64,000 nt of DNA from Anabaena sp. FACHB-1237 (GCF_014696225.1 NZ_JACJPV010000005.1:62001-126000); one strand, 5' to 3'. Positions 25,429 to 34,460 are shown, counted from the first letter of the stretch. Numbers and translations are program-made. Notes: a model not told the origin generated them from the letters alone.

Positions 25429-27411
25429 ATGAGTCATCAACCCTTGGAGCAAGACACAATAGAAAGAGAAAGATCACAAAATTCCCTAGAACAAAGTGAA
25501 GCAAGACTATTTTTAGCCATGTCAGCAGCTAACATGGGAATATGTGACTGGAATTTAATAAATAATCAGGGTATTTGGACAGATAATATGCCCAAATTAT
25601 ATGGTGTTCCTAATAATAGTAAATGCCCCAATTTTCCAGATTTCCTAAACTTAATTTATCCAGAAAATCGCTCTTCAGTAAAAGAAGCTATATATTTAGC
25701 AATGGAAAAAGGAGTAGAATTAAGCATTGATTATCAAATAATTTGGCCAGATGGTAGTCTTCATTGGTTAGGTAGTAGAGGTAAAGTTTATCATGATGAA
25801 AATAATCGCCCCATTCGTCTAATTATCATTACTAGAGATATATCGGAAAGAAAAGCAGCCCAACAAAAAATTTATGAACAAGCAGCACTTTTAGATATTG
25901 CTAATGATGCTATTTTTGTCAGAGATTTTCAAGCACAGATTTTATATTGGAATCAGGGAGCGACGAGAATTTATGGTTGGGAAAAGTGTGAAGTTTTGAA
26001 TAAAACCATTAAAGAAATTTTTTATAGAAATATTTCCTATACCCAGGAAAAATTAGCTTTAAAAGCAGTAGTTAAGTCGGGAGTTTGGTTAGGAGAATTA
26101 CATAAAGAAACTAAATTAGGAAAAAAAGTCATTGTAGAAAGTCGCTGGACATTAATGTTTGATAGTGATGGACAACCTAAATCTATTTTAACTGTAGATA
26201 CGGATATTACCTACAAAAAAGAATTACAAGAACAGTTTTTTCGTTCTCAAAGAATAGAAAGTATTGGCACTTTAGCTAGTGGTATTGCCCATGATATTAG
26301 TAATATCCTCACGCCAATTTTAGGCTCTGCCCAATTACTGAAAATTAAATTAGGTTCACAGCAAGAATGTGAAAGAGAAATGATAACAACTATTGAAATT
26401 AATGCTAAACGCGGTGCTAGTTTAATTAAACAGTTGTTATCATTTGGTAGAGGAGTTTCTGAAAAATCTCAAATTATCAATGTCAAAGATTTGATTCAGG
26501 AAATTATGCAATTTACGCAAACTTTCCCCAAAACTATTGAATTTTCTCAACACATACCTGAAAAATTATCATTTACATCTGGAAATTTTACTCAATTATA
26601 TCAAGTATTAATAAACCTATTAATTAATGCCAGTGATGCTATGCCTCAAGGTGGTAAGATTGATATTAGCGCTGAAAATTTATATATTGATGAAACCTAT
26701 GAACAAATGAATTGTGATGCTAAAGTGGGCAATTATGTAGTAATTAGTATCACGGATACAGGAGAAGGAATAAAACCGGAGAATTTAGAGAAAATTTTTG
26801 AACGATTTTTTACCACCAAACCAATAGGAAAAGGTACAGGTTTTGGTTTATCAACAGCTTTGAAAATTGTTAAGGAACATGAAGGTTTTATCAATGTTTT
26901 TAGTCAAGTTAATAAAGGGAGTAAATTTCAAGTATTTTTACCAGCTATCAATATAGGAAAAACCGAGGATCACAATGAAGATGTAGATGTAGATGTAGAT
27001 GTGGAAAAATATCAAGGAAATGGAGAATTAATTTTACTAGTGGATGATGAGGCGAAAATTAGGAAAATAACTAAGAAAATATTAGAAAATTATAATTATC
27101 AAGTGATGACTGCTAGTAGTGGTATAGATGCGATCGCTCTTTATTGTCAATATCAACATAATATTAAAATGGTATTAATGGATATTATCATGCCAGAAAT
27201 GGATGGCATTATAGCTATTCGCACATTAAAAAAAATCAATCCTCAAGTAGAAGTAATTGCTTGTACAGGAATGAGTACATTAGATATATTAGAATCTATT
27301 AATAATATCCCAGTAGCATCTATTTTATTAAAGCCATATACTAATAGAGAGTTACTTAGCAAATTAAAAGAATTGACAATGGACAATGGACTTACGCAAG
27401 TGTCACAGTAA
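25429..27411 (+). CDS. PAS-PAS hybrid sensor histidine kinase
   Basis: 660 aa from the ATG at 25429; the frame extends upstream into the hairpin repeat, which is unlikely to be coding. Two PAS domains (about residues 25-145 and 150-270; the second contains RDFQAQILYWNQGATRIYGW) are followed by the histidine phosphoacceptor box (GTLASGIAHDISNIL). An ATPase domain (NASDAMPQGG, DTGEGI, GTGFGLS) and a C-terminal receiver (VDDEAKIRK...LMDIIMPEMDG) complete it. It has no membrane segment, so it is probably a cytosolic sensor of redox state, light or a small ligand. A GATGTA microsatellite codes a DVDVDV linker before the receiver. The last residues (GLTQVSQ) and the stop are contributed by an R1 repeat. 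No partner regulator adjoins. Confidence 0.93.
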   Translation: MSHQPLEQDTIERERSQNSLEQSEARLFLAMSAANMGICDWNLINNQGIWTDNMPKLYGVPNNSKCPNFPDFLNLIYPENRSSVKEAIYLAMEKGVELSIDYQIIWPDGSLHWLGSRGKVYHDENNRPIRLIIITRDISERKAAQQKIYEQAALLDIANDAIFVRDFQAQILYWNQGATRIYGWEKCEVLNKTIKEIFYRNISYTQEKLALKAVVKSGVWLGELHKETKLGKKVIVESRWTLMFDSDGQPKSILTVDTDITYKKELQEQFFRSQRIESIGTLASGIAHDISNILTPILGSAQLLKIKLGSQQECEREMITTIEINAKRGASLIKQLLSFGRGVSEKSQIINVKDLIQEIMQFTQTFPKTIEFSQHIPEKLSFTSGNFTQLYQVLINLLINASDAMPQGGKIDISAENLYIDETYEQMNCDAKVGNYVVISITDTGEGIKPENLEKIFERFFTTKPIGKGTGFGLSTALKIVKEHEGFINVFSQVNKGSKFQVFLPAINIGKTEDHNEDVDVDVDVEKYQGNGELILLVDDEAKIRKITKKILENYNYQVMTASSGIDAIALYCQYQHNIKMVLMDIIMPEMDGIIAIRTLKKINPQVEVIACTGMSTLDILESINNIPVASILLKPYTNRELLSKLKELTMDNGLTQVSQ

Positions 27412-27532
27412 AAAATCTGTTGTAGGGTGAGTCAGATATCAACAATTTGGTTATTTACATGATTTATAATGTATGACGTGGTTGGTGAGCTTGTCGAACC
27501 ACACCTTACAAATGTACAAGTTGCCTAAGTCC
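27388..27532 (+). repeat. MITE-like repeat R1, complete, with nested hairpin
   Basis: Terminal inverted repeats GGACTTACGCAAGTG and CAAGTTGCCTAAGTCC. Compared with the shorter copy at 52115-52236, it contains an extra block TGGTTGGTGAGCTTGTCGAA ending in CCA, itself a palindrome. It overlaps the 3' end of the histidine kinase gene. Confidence 0.88.
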
Positions 27533-27548
27533 TGTTGATAATTTTTCG

Positions 27549-27608
27549 TTGTCAACTATCAACTATCCACTATCAACTATCCACTATTAACTATCAACTA
27601 TCAACTAT
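27549..27608. repeat. Short tandem repeat CAACTATC/CACTATC
   Basis: About eight units of CAACTAT or CCACTAT fill the spacer and extend into the pfkA 3' end, coding its last residues (DS and the stop) on the minus strand. Confidence 0.85.
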
Positions 27609-28695
27609 CGCCTACATAAATGCCTAAAGATCGGGCAGTTTGAATTAAATCACCATCAGGATCTACATAAAAAGGACTCCTCTTAACCACATCCGTAATA
27701 GGAACAGAAACAACGTGATTATCTTGCCAAGCTATCATTTGATTATACGTTCCTTGAGCAATTAAATCTACTGCTTTTTTACCAAACATAGTGGCTGTTA
27801 ACCTATCTAAAGCGGAAGGAATTCCACCGCGTTGAATATGTCCTAAAACTGATACTCGCGTATCTACAAAATGATGAGTTAATTCTGTAATTTGATCCGC
27901 AATATATTGACCTCTGCCACATTTAGGTGCAATAAAATGAGGAGAAGGGGCATTTTCTAAACTGCAAGTATCACCATTGCATAAATCTTCTAAACAGGGA
28001 GTAGCACCTTCAGCTACCACAATAATAGCAAACTTCCTTTTCCAGCGATCGCGTAATTCCTGCAAATGATCACAAATACCCTTAATAGTATAAGGAACTT
28101 CAGGAATTAAAATCACATCTGCACCTCCAGCAATACCAGAGTGTAACGCTAAATGTCCGGCCGTGCGTCCCATCACTTCCACGATCATCACTCGATCATG
28201 ACTTGCTGCTGTAAATGTGAGACGATTAATAGCGTCAACGACGGTATTTACAGCTGTATCAAAACCGATAGCACGTTCTGTTAAAGCCACATCATTGTCA
28301 ATGGTTTTAGGGATACCGACTAAATTCCATCCACCTGCCACTGCTAATTGATTAATAATATTTAAGCTACCATCACCTCCAATTACAATTAAAGCATCTA
28401 AGCCCAATGCTTGATAACTTGCCATCATTTCAGGTATGGAAGCTAAAGTATCACCCTTATTAATACTGCCCAAAACAGTACCGCCCATATTTAATAGAGG
28501 ATCAATACCGCGTAAGTCCCAGCCGTGCATACTCAAAGGAACTGTTTGGCGTTCTAATAAGCCTTGGGTAGCATAGGGAATACCCACCACTTCCCAATCG
28601 TAAGTAAGATTAGCATGACTAACCACAGCGCGAATGGCGCAATTTAAGCCTGGACAGTCACCACCACTAGTAAGAATACCGATACGTTTGTTCAT
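27601..28695 (-). CDS. pfkA: 6-phosphofructokinase
   Basis: 364 aa. Phosphorylates fructose 6-phosphate to the 1,6-bisphosphate, committing carbon to glycolysis. Motifs: GILTSGGDCPGLN at the N terminus, VIGGDGSLN, PKTIDNDV with the catalytic Asp, and VMGRTAGHLAL. Glycine in GGDGS points to ATP as phosphoryl donor, whereas lysine in PKTIDND is the form found in PPi-type and group III enzymes, so the donor is not fully settled. Length fits group III bacterial PFK. The stop lies inside a short tandem repeat. It may share a pyruvate/glycolysis context with ppsA, the pyruvate kinase-like gene and nifJ. Confidence 0.93.
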   Translation of the reverse strand: MNKRIGILTSGGDCPGLNCAIRAVVSHANLTYDWEVVGIPYATQGLLERQTVPLSMHGWDLRGIDPLLNMGGTVLGSINKGDTLASIPEMMASYQALGLDALIVIGGDGSLNIINQLAVAGGWNLVGIPKTIDNDVALTERAIGFDTAVNTVVDAINRLTFTAASHDRVMIVEVMGRTAGHLALHSGIAGGADVILIPEVPYTIKGICDHLQELRDRWKRKFAIIVVAEGATPCLEDLCNGDTCSLENAPSPHFIAPKCGRGQYIADQITELTHHFVDTRVSVLGHIQRGGIPSALDRLTATMFGKKAVDLIAQGTYNQMIAWQDNHVVSVPITDVVKRSPFYVDPDGDLIQTARSLGIYVGDS

Positions 28696-28748
28696 AATTT
28701 GGTGTGTAATATAACATCAAGGAATCAGGAGTTTGGCTTTCATACCCA

Positions 28749-28810
28749 CCTGGAACTTGAGTTCCAGGCTAATAGCTAAAGTTTACTAAAGTTTACTAAA
28801 GTTTACTAAA
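28749..28810. repeat. Palindrome and 10-bp tandem repeat upstream of pfkA
   Basis: CCTGGAAC-TTGA-GTTCCAGG at 28749-28768 is a perfect palindrome. It is followed by three units of TAAAGTTTAC (28777-28810). Either could serve as an operator for pfkA, 54 bp away. Nothing else is recognisable in 28811-29008. Confidence 0.7.
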
Positions 28811-29008
28811 CAATTTAAAAACAATTCTGGTTATTTCAGTCATCTTTAGATGAATTTTGCTATTAGACACAGGAATCAATTCCCAGTCGGGCTATGGGTT
28901 TTACGTTAAGTTGACACTTATGTATTGTTTCCAGATATCTCGCAATGCTTTGAGAAAAATCCCCAAAACGTTGTTCCTAGTACCCAATCACCCATTACCC
29001 ATCACTAC

Positions 29009-30040
29009 TTATCGTACTGGTGCTAACTTTTGTATATTCCGTTCCCAGACTGGGTTATAAGTTTGTAACGCCTTCATATATTGAGCGCGTTCAAAAGCAC
29101 TAGGATCAGGGCAATTACGCTGACTCATACTACCTTGCATTTGCTTCACAGATTCGTATTCATGGGTTTCCATCCATTCTAGCAAATCTTCCCGCAAACA
29201 CTGAATATGATTAATACCATGCCGTAATAAAACAGAACATAACATAGTAGCATTTGCGCCCACCATCAACATCTTTACCACATCATGGGCATTATGAATA
29301 CCACTGGTTGCGGCCAAACTACCGTTAATATGACCAAAAAGAATAGCTATCCAACGCAATGGTAAACGCATATCTTGGGGTGTACTCAATAATACATGAG
29401 GTTCTACATCCAAAGTTTCTAAATTAATATCAGGTTGATAAAAACGATTAAACAACACTAACCCATCAGCCCCAGCATCATCTAAACGTTTAGCCATATT
29501 TGCAGTATTAGTAAAATAAGGACTGAGTTTTACAGCTACCGGAATAGTGACAGCACTTTTCACAGATGTGAGAATATCCAAATAATTCTGTTCAATTGCT
29601 GAACTTGTTAAATTGGGGTCAGTGGGAACATAATAAATATTTAATTCTAATGCAGATGCTCCTGCTTCTTCCATCAATTTGCCATATTCTGTCCAACCGC
29701 CAGGAGAACAACCATTTAAACTAGCAATAATGGGAATATCCACTTGTTCTTTTGCTTTGCGAATATGGTCTAAATATTCTTCAGGTCCAATTCGGAAAGT
29801 AGCAGGTTCAGGAAAATAAGTTAAAGCCTCAGCAAAACTTTCTGTACCATAAGTTAAATGATGATGCAGTTCGTATTTTTCTAAAGTTAATTGTTCTTCA
29901 AATAAAGAGTGCATCACAACAGCACCAGCACCAGCATCTTCCATTAATTTAATATTATCCACATCTTGAGAAAGGGGAGATGCAGAAGGTATTAAAGGTG
30001 ATTTTAATTCTAGTCCCAGATATGTGGTGGTTAAGTTCAT
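29009..30040 (-). CDS. Dihydroorotate dehydrogenase-like flavoprotein
   Basis: 343 aa from the ATG at 30040; the frame runs further upstream through short repeats, so the longer form is rejected. It is an FMN-binding TIM barrel of the DHOD family: TTYLGLELKSPLIPSASPLS at the N terminus, IIASLNGCSPGGW, VAVKLSPYF, ADGLVLFNRFYQPDI and ATSGIHNAHDVVKML. These NifJ-linked proteins are usually annotated as dihydroorotate dehydrogenase-like, and the true substrate is uncertain. It lies 136 bp downstream of nifJ on the same strand, a pairing I recall from other cyanobacteria, and may be co-transcribed with it. Confidence 0.85.
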   Translation of the reverse strand: MNLTTTYLGLELKSPLIPSASPLSQDVDNIKLMEDAGAGAVVMHSLFEEQLTLEKYELHHHLTYGTESFAEALTYFPEPATFRIGPEEYLDHIRKAKEQVDIPIIASLNGCSPGGWTEYGKLMEEAGASALELNIYYVPTDPNLTSSAIEQNYLDILTSVKSAVTIPVAVKLSPYFTNTANMAKRLDDAGADGLVLFNRFYQPDINLETLDVEPHVLLSTPQDMRLPLRWIAILFGHINGSLAATSGIHNAHDVVKMLMVGANATMLCSVLLRHGINHIQCLREDLLEWMETHEYESVKQMQGSMSQRNCPDPSAFERAQYMKALQTYNPVWERNIQKLAPVR

Positions 30041-30046
30041 AATTTT

Positions 30047-30164
30047 GGTAATTAGTGATTGGTAATTAGTGATTGGTAATTGGTAGCAGATCCCCGACTT
30101 CTTTGTTGATCTGGTACAATAAATTATCAATTAATATTAGAAGTCGAATATTAGAAGTCGGAGA
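30047..30164. repeat. Short tandem repeats and interrupted hairpin between nifJ and the DHOD-like gene
   Basis: 30047-30086 is a run of GTAATTAGTGATTG-type heptamer repeats. From 30088, the left arm AGATCCCCGACTTC is separated by about 45 nt from a duplicated right arm (TTAGAAGTCGAATATTAGAAGTCGGAGAT, written here only to show the duplication of TTAGAAGTCG). Confidence 0.75.
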
Positions 30165-30176
30165 TATTATTTGGCG

Positions 30177-33100
30177 TTATTTAACTGGTTCTGCTTGTTG
30201 ACTTTCTTGTAATTTTCTCGCAGCTAAATATTGATACATTTGCCAACGAGTATTAACATCTGCTTGGGCTTCTTGTAATAATTCTTTTGCCCTTTCTGGA
30301 TTAATTTTAGTCAACATTTTAAAACGATTTTCCATGTACATGGAATTTTCTACAGGTATTCTAGGAGTGCGTGAATCAAGCTGTAAAGGGTTTAAACCTT
30401 GTTCCACACGGTCGGGATTATAACGATATAATAACCAACGTCCAGAATCAACTACAGCCTTTTGATTTTGCATAGCTGTGGCCATATTAATACCATGAGC
30501 AATACAATGACTGTAGGCAATAATTAATGATGGTCCATCGTAGGCTTCCGCTTCTAAAAATGCCTTTAATGTTTGTTCATCTCTTGCACCCATGGCCACA
30601 CTAGCAACATAAACATTACCGTAAGTCATGGCAATTAAACCTAAGTCTTTTTTAGTTGCAGGTTTACCACCAGCGGCAAATTTTGCTACTGCACCTTTGG
30701 GGGTAGATTTGGACATTTGACCACCTGTATTAGAGTAAACTTCTGTATCTAACACAAGAATATTTACGTTGCGTCCACTAGCAATTACATGGTCTAATCC
30801 ACCATAACCAATATCATAGGCCCAACCGTCTCCTCCAATCATCCACACACTTTTCTTCACTAAATAATCAGCAAGGGATTTTAGATTTTTGAACGCAGAT
30901 AAACGCTGACAAACACCGATATCATCTTCTTGTATCTGCGTTAATCTGTGTTCATCTGCGTTAATAATTTCCTCTAATTTTCCTTTGAGAATTGATACTC
31001 TTTCTCTTTGTTCATAAATATCTGCTTCGTCTTTTTGTTCAGCATTGAGAATTGCAGCAACTAAATTATCTCCAATTTCAGAGGCTAATTGTTGCAATAA
31101 ATAAACGGCAATTTCTGCTTGTTTATCTATAGAAACGCGGAAACCTAAGCCAAATTCAGCATTATCTTCAAATAAACTATTGGACCACGCTGGACCTCTA
31201 CCTTCAGCGTTTTTAGTCCAAGGAGTTGTAGGTAAATTACCACCATAGATAGATGAACAACCAGTGGCGTTTGCTACTATCATGCGATCGCCAAATAATT
31301 GCGTTACCAGTTTAATATAGGGTGTTTCGCCACAGCCTCCACAAGCACCAGAAAATTCAAATAATGGTTCTTGCATTTGTTGTTGATTAATATGATTCAA
31401 CTTCAAATTTCTGCGGTCTGGATTTGGTAAACTCAAGAAGAAATCCCAATTATGTTTTTCTTGTTCTCTTAATGGTCTTTGTTCTGCCATATTAATGGCT
31501 TTTTTCTTAGGTTCTGCTTTATTTTTTGCCGGACATACATCCACACATAAAGCGCAACCGGTACAGTCTTCCGCAGCTACTTGAATCGTGAATTTTAAAT
31601 CATGCCAATCATGTTCTTTAGCATTAGCACTCTTGAAAGTGCCAGGGGCATTTGCTAACTGTTCAGGTTCATAAACTTTACCCCTAATTACACCATGAGG
31701 ACATACCATGACGCATTTTCCACATTGAATACAAACATCAGAGTCCCACACAGGAATTTCCTGGGCAATATTGCGTTTTTCCCATTTAGATGTACCCGTT
31801 GGATATGTACCATCACAAGGTAATGCACTCACTGGTAAATCATCACCTTCACGGGCAATCATTTTACCTAAAACATCACGCACAAAGGCAGGTGCAGTGT
31901 TAGGAATTGGTGATTGGTGATTGGTAATTTGTGATTGTTTAGTTAATTCTTTAGTAGTGATTTCGTGCAAATTCTCCAAGGTTTTATCAACAGCTTGAAT
32001 ATTCATTTGGACGATTTCTTCACCTTTTTTACCATAGCTTTTACGAATTGATTTCTTAATTTGCGCTATAGCTTCATCTTTGGGTAACACACCTGATAAG
32101 GCAAAGAAACACACCTGCATAACTGTGTTAATATGTCCGCCCATTCCCGCTTCCCGTGCCACTTTATAGCCATTAATCACGTAAAGTTTCACATTTTTAT
32201 TGATAATTTCCTGTTGCATAGAAATGGGTAATTGTTCCCAAACTTCATCTTTATCGTAGGGTGAATTTAATAGGAATGTACCACCAGGAATAATATCTTT
32301 CAACATTGGGAATTTTTCCACAAACTCCCATTGATGACAAGCCACAAAATTAGCTTTACTAATTAAATAAGTAGAACGAATTTGTTCTGGCCCAAAGCGT
32401 AAATGAGAAACTGTCACAGAACCAGATTTTTTAGAATCATACACAAAATAACCTTGGGCATAATTATCGGTTTCTTCCCCAATAATTTTGATAGAATTTT
32501 TATTTGCCCCTACCGTACCATCTGCACCTAAACCATAGAAAATTGCCCTTACTGTGCTATCTGTTTCGATGTTAAATTGCGGATCATATTCTAAACTAGT
32601 GTGAGTGACATCATCATTAATACCAACGGTAAAATGATTTTTTGGTGTGGCACTAACCAAGTTATCAAATACAGCTTTTACCATTGCAGGAGTAAATTCT
32701 TTAGATGATAAACCATATCTACCACCCACAACTTTAATATTATTAATTCCCTTTTCTGATAAAGCTGTAATCACATCACTATACAGAGGTTCACCAATTG
32801 CCCCAGGTTCTTTTGTTCTGTCTAAAACTGCAATACTTTGGGTTGTTTTTGGTAATGAATCTATAAATCTTTGGGTGTCAAAAGGACGATATAATCTAAC
32901 TTTAACTACGCCAACTTTTTCACCATTTTTATTCAGATAATTTATGGTTTCATGCACTGTTTCACAACCTGAACCCATGAGAACAATTATCTTTTCTGCT
33001 TCAGGATCTCCATGATATTGGAATAGCTTATATTCTCTTCCCGTTTCCGCCGCAAATTCATCCATTACTTTCTGTGTAATATCAGCACAAGCCAGGTAAA

Positions 33101-33812
33101 ATGGATTCACTGTTTCTCTAGCTTGAAAGTAAACATCGGGATTTTGGGCAGTTCCTCTTAATACTGGTCTATCAGGTGTTAATGCCCGCCCACGATGGGC
33201 TACAATTAATTCTATGGGTAGGAATTTTTCTAAGGTTTCTCTTGTTAATGTTTCTACTTTCCCTACTTCGTGGGAAGTGCGAAAACCATCAAAAAAATGT
33301 AAAAATGGTATCCGTGATTCTAAGGTTGCCCTGGTAGAAATAAGTGCAAAGTCTTGAGCCTCTTGTACGGATGCAGCACATAACATGGCAAAACCTGTAC
33401 TTCTAGTGGCCATAACATCGCTGTGATCACCAAAAATAGATAATCCCTGTGCTGCTAGGGATCTAGCCGCAATATGAAACACTGTAGGTGTCAGTTCACC
33501 AGCGATTTTATACATATTAGGAATCATTAACATTAATCCCTGAGATGCTGTAAAGGTTGTTGTTAGTGAACCTGTCTGTAATGCACCATGTACAGCACCA
33601 GCAACTCCTCCTTCACTCTGTAACTGCACCACTGAAGGAATAGCACCCCAAATATTAGGTTTATTTTCACTCATCCAAGCGTCAGACCACTCGGCCATAG
33701 GAGAAGATGGTGTAATTGGATAAATAGCAATTACTTCATTGATAGAATACGCTACTTTAGCAACCGCTTCGTTACCGTCTATCGTGGCATAATTTCTCGT
33801 TTTCATCGTCAT
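30177..33812 (-). CDS. nifJ: Pyruvate:ferredoxin (flavodoxin) oxidoreductase
   Basis: 1211 aa, homodimeric. Decarboxylates pyruvate to acetyl-CoA and reduces ferredoxin or flavodoxin, supplying nitrogenase or fermentation. Domains in order: the pyruvate-binding N-terminal domain (TIDGNEAVAKVAY, AIYPITPSSPMAE), domains II-III, the two-cluster ferredoxin domain (CIQCGKCVMVCP and CTGCALCVDVCP, residues about 690-760), and the TPP domain (ACGGCGETPY, GGDGWAYDIGYGG). All cluster and TPP residues are present. Two insertions come from repeats: a heptamer tract coding QITNHQSPIPN near residue 628, and a dispersed repeat coding about 24 residues near 950-973. Either may make surface loops. A direct-repeat motif shared with ppsA lies about 200 bp upstream. 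Confidence 0.96.
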   Translation of the reverse strand: MTMKTRNYATIDGNEAVAKVAYSINEVIAIYPITPSSPMAEWSDAWMSENKPNIWGAIPSVVQLQSEGGVAGAVHGALQTGSLTTTFTASQGLMLMIPNMYKIAGELTPTVFHIAARSLAAQGLSIFGDHSDVMATRSTGFAMLCAASVQEAQDFALISTRATLESRIPFLHFFDGFRTSHEVGKVETLTRETLEKFLPIELIVAHRGRALTPDRPVLRGTAQNPDVYFQARETVNPFYLACADITQKVMDEFAAETGREYKLFQYHGDPEAEKIIVLMGSGCETVHETINYLNKNGEKVGVVKVRLYRPFDTQRFIDSLPKTTQSIAVLDRTKEPGAIGEPLYSDVITALSEKGINNIKVVGGRYGLSSKEFTPAMVKAVFDNLVSATPKNHFTVGINDDVTHTSLEYDPQFNIETDSTVRAIFYGLGADGTVGANKNSIKIIGEETDNYAQGYFVYDSKKSGSVTVSHLRFGPEQIRSTYLISKANFVACHQWEFVEKFPMLKDIIPGGTFLLNSPYDKDEVWEQLPISMQQEIINKNVKLYVINGYKVAREAGMGGHINTVMQVCFFALSGVLPKDEAIAQIKKSIRKSYGKKGEEIVQMNIQAVDKTLENLHEITTKELTKQSQITNHQSPIPNTAPAFVRDVLGKMIAREGDDLPVSALPCDGTYPTGTSKWEKRNIAQEIPVWDSDVCIQCGKCVMVCPHGVIRGKVYEPEQLANAPGTFKSANAKEHDWHDLKFTIQVAAEDCTGCALCVDVCPAKNKAEPKKKAINMAEQRPLREQEKHNWDFFLSLPNPDRRNLKLNHINQQQMQEPLFEFSGACGGCGETPYIKLVTQLFGDRMIVANATGCSSIYGGNLPTTPWTKNAEGRGPAWSNSLFEDNAEFGLGFRVSIDKQAEIAVYLLQQLASEIGDNLVAAILNAEQKDEADIYEQRERVSILKGKLEEIINADEHRLTQIQEDDIGVCQRLSAFKNLKSLADYLVKKSVWMIGGDGWAYDIGYGGLDHVIASGRNVNILVLDTEVYSNTGGQMSKSTPKGAVAKFAAGGKPATKKDLGLIAMTYGNVYVASVAMGARDEQTLKAFLEAEAYDGPSLIIAYSHCIAHGINMATAMQNQKAVVDSGRWLLYRYNPDRVEQGLNPLQLDSRTPRIPVENSMYMENRFKMLTKINPERAKELLQEAQADVNTRWQMYQYLAARKLQESQQAEPVK
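30892..30964. repeat. Dispersed ATCTGCGTT repeat inside nifJ
   Basis: AACGCAGATAAACGCTGA ... ATCTGCGTTAATCTGTGTTC is a repeat common between cyanobacterial genes. Here it lies in frame inside the nifJ coding region without a stop. It falls in a linker before the conserved LADYLVKKSVW segment. Confidence 0.75.
31914..31938. repeat. Heptamer short tandem repeat inside nifJ
   Basis: ATTGGTGATTGGTGATTGGT is the STRR type found also at 30047-30086 and 54522-54552. It is located in the linker ahead of the ferredoxin domain. Confidence 0.8.
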
Positions 33813-33837
33813 TAACCTTTAATTTTTCTCAAATATA

Positions 33838-33947
33838 GGACTTACACAACTGCTACATTGGTAAGGTGCATCAAATATCAATAATCTGTTTATTTACAGA
33901 ATTTATGGAGTCTGACGCACCCTACAACAGATTTTTGGTGTAAGTCT
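33838..33947 (+). repeat. MITE-like repeat R1, short form
   Basis: GGACTTACACAACTG at the left, TCTGACGCACCC in the middle and GGTGTAAGTCTT at the right. It lies 25 bp upstream of nifJ, so it separates the gene from the shared motif at 34010 and must lie within the nifJ leader or promoter region. Confidence 0.85.
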
Positions 33948-34009
33948 TAATAGAATTAGTAAAACTCATTTAGTTTTCTAGTTTCTCCTTTGAGATTAAA
34001 GGTAAAATT

Positions 34010-34026
34010 TGAGGAAGTTGTGAGGA
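34010..34026 (+). promoter_or_regulatory. Direct-repeat motif upstream of nifJ
   Basis: TGAGGAAGTTGTGAGGA, identical over 17 bases to 20847-20863 upstream of ppsA. On the nifJ strand it reads TCCTCACAACTTCCTCA. A single TCCTCA half-site also occurs at 34121-34126. Confidence 0.5.
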
Positions 34027-34155
34027 ATACTCCACTGTCTTAAAAATACCAAATTTCTTAATATCACCCAGTTTGAATTTCAGTTGAAATTTACATTTAT
34101 TAACTTTCTTATAGTTATGTTATCCTCAAAGAAGTCAGCTTGATCTTTAATAAAA

Positions 34156-34186
34156 GATCCCTGACTTCTGGAATAGATCAGGGATT
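34156..34186. terminator. Terminator after the HetP-like gene
   Basis: GATCCCTGA...TCAGGGAT with T-rich flanks on both sides; on the minus strand it ends the HetP-like transcript (stop at 34194). Confidence 0.65.
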
Positions 34187-34193
34187 TTGTTGT

Positions 34194-34460
34194 TTAATTG
34201 AGTGATGATAAATCTGGATAATGATCTGAATTATTAATGTTTTGATGAGATGTATTGGTAATCAAAAGACGATTTTTTTGAATCAAACGGCTATAAGTAC
34301 GTTGAGGAATATAATGAATAGGATTGTAACCAATATAGCGCAAAATTAACACACAAGCCCAAGAATACCGACCATTAGTTATGGCTTCAGTAATTTCATT
34401 AAATTGTTCAGGAGTCATGATATTATGACGATGATTGTGAGAATAAGTTTGGTAGTTCAT
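34194..34460 (-). CDS. HetP-family protein
   Basis: 88 aa from the ATG at 34460; the frame can extend 17 codons into a repetitive region. MTPEQFNEITEAITNGRYS followed by WACVLILRYIGYNPIHYIPQRTYSRL matches my memory of the HetP family (HetP and its small paralogues), which controls commitment to heterocyst differentiation in Anabaena. HetP is activated by HetR, and its paralogues modulate commitment timing. The short length is closer to the paralogues than to HetP itself. Its presence supports a heterocyst-forming host. No HetR site was identified. Confidence 0.75.
   Translation of the reverse strand: MNYQTYSHNHRHNIMTPEQFNEITEAITNGRYSWACVLILRYIGYNPIHYIPQRTYSRLIQKNRLLITNTSHQNINNSDHYPDLSSLN

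Noticed and set aside
28857..29060. 67-codon + strand frame between pfkA and the DHOD-like gene
   Set aside because: Overlaps the 3' end of the DHOD-like gene in antisense and shows no motif or ribosome-binding site.
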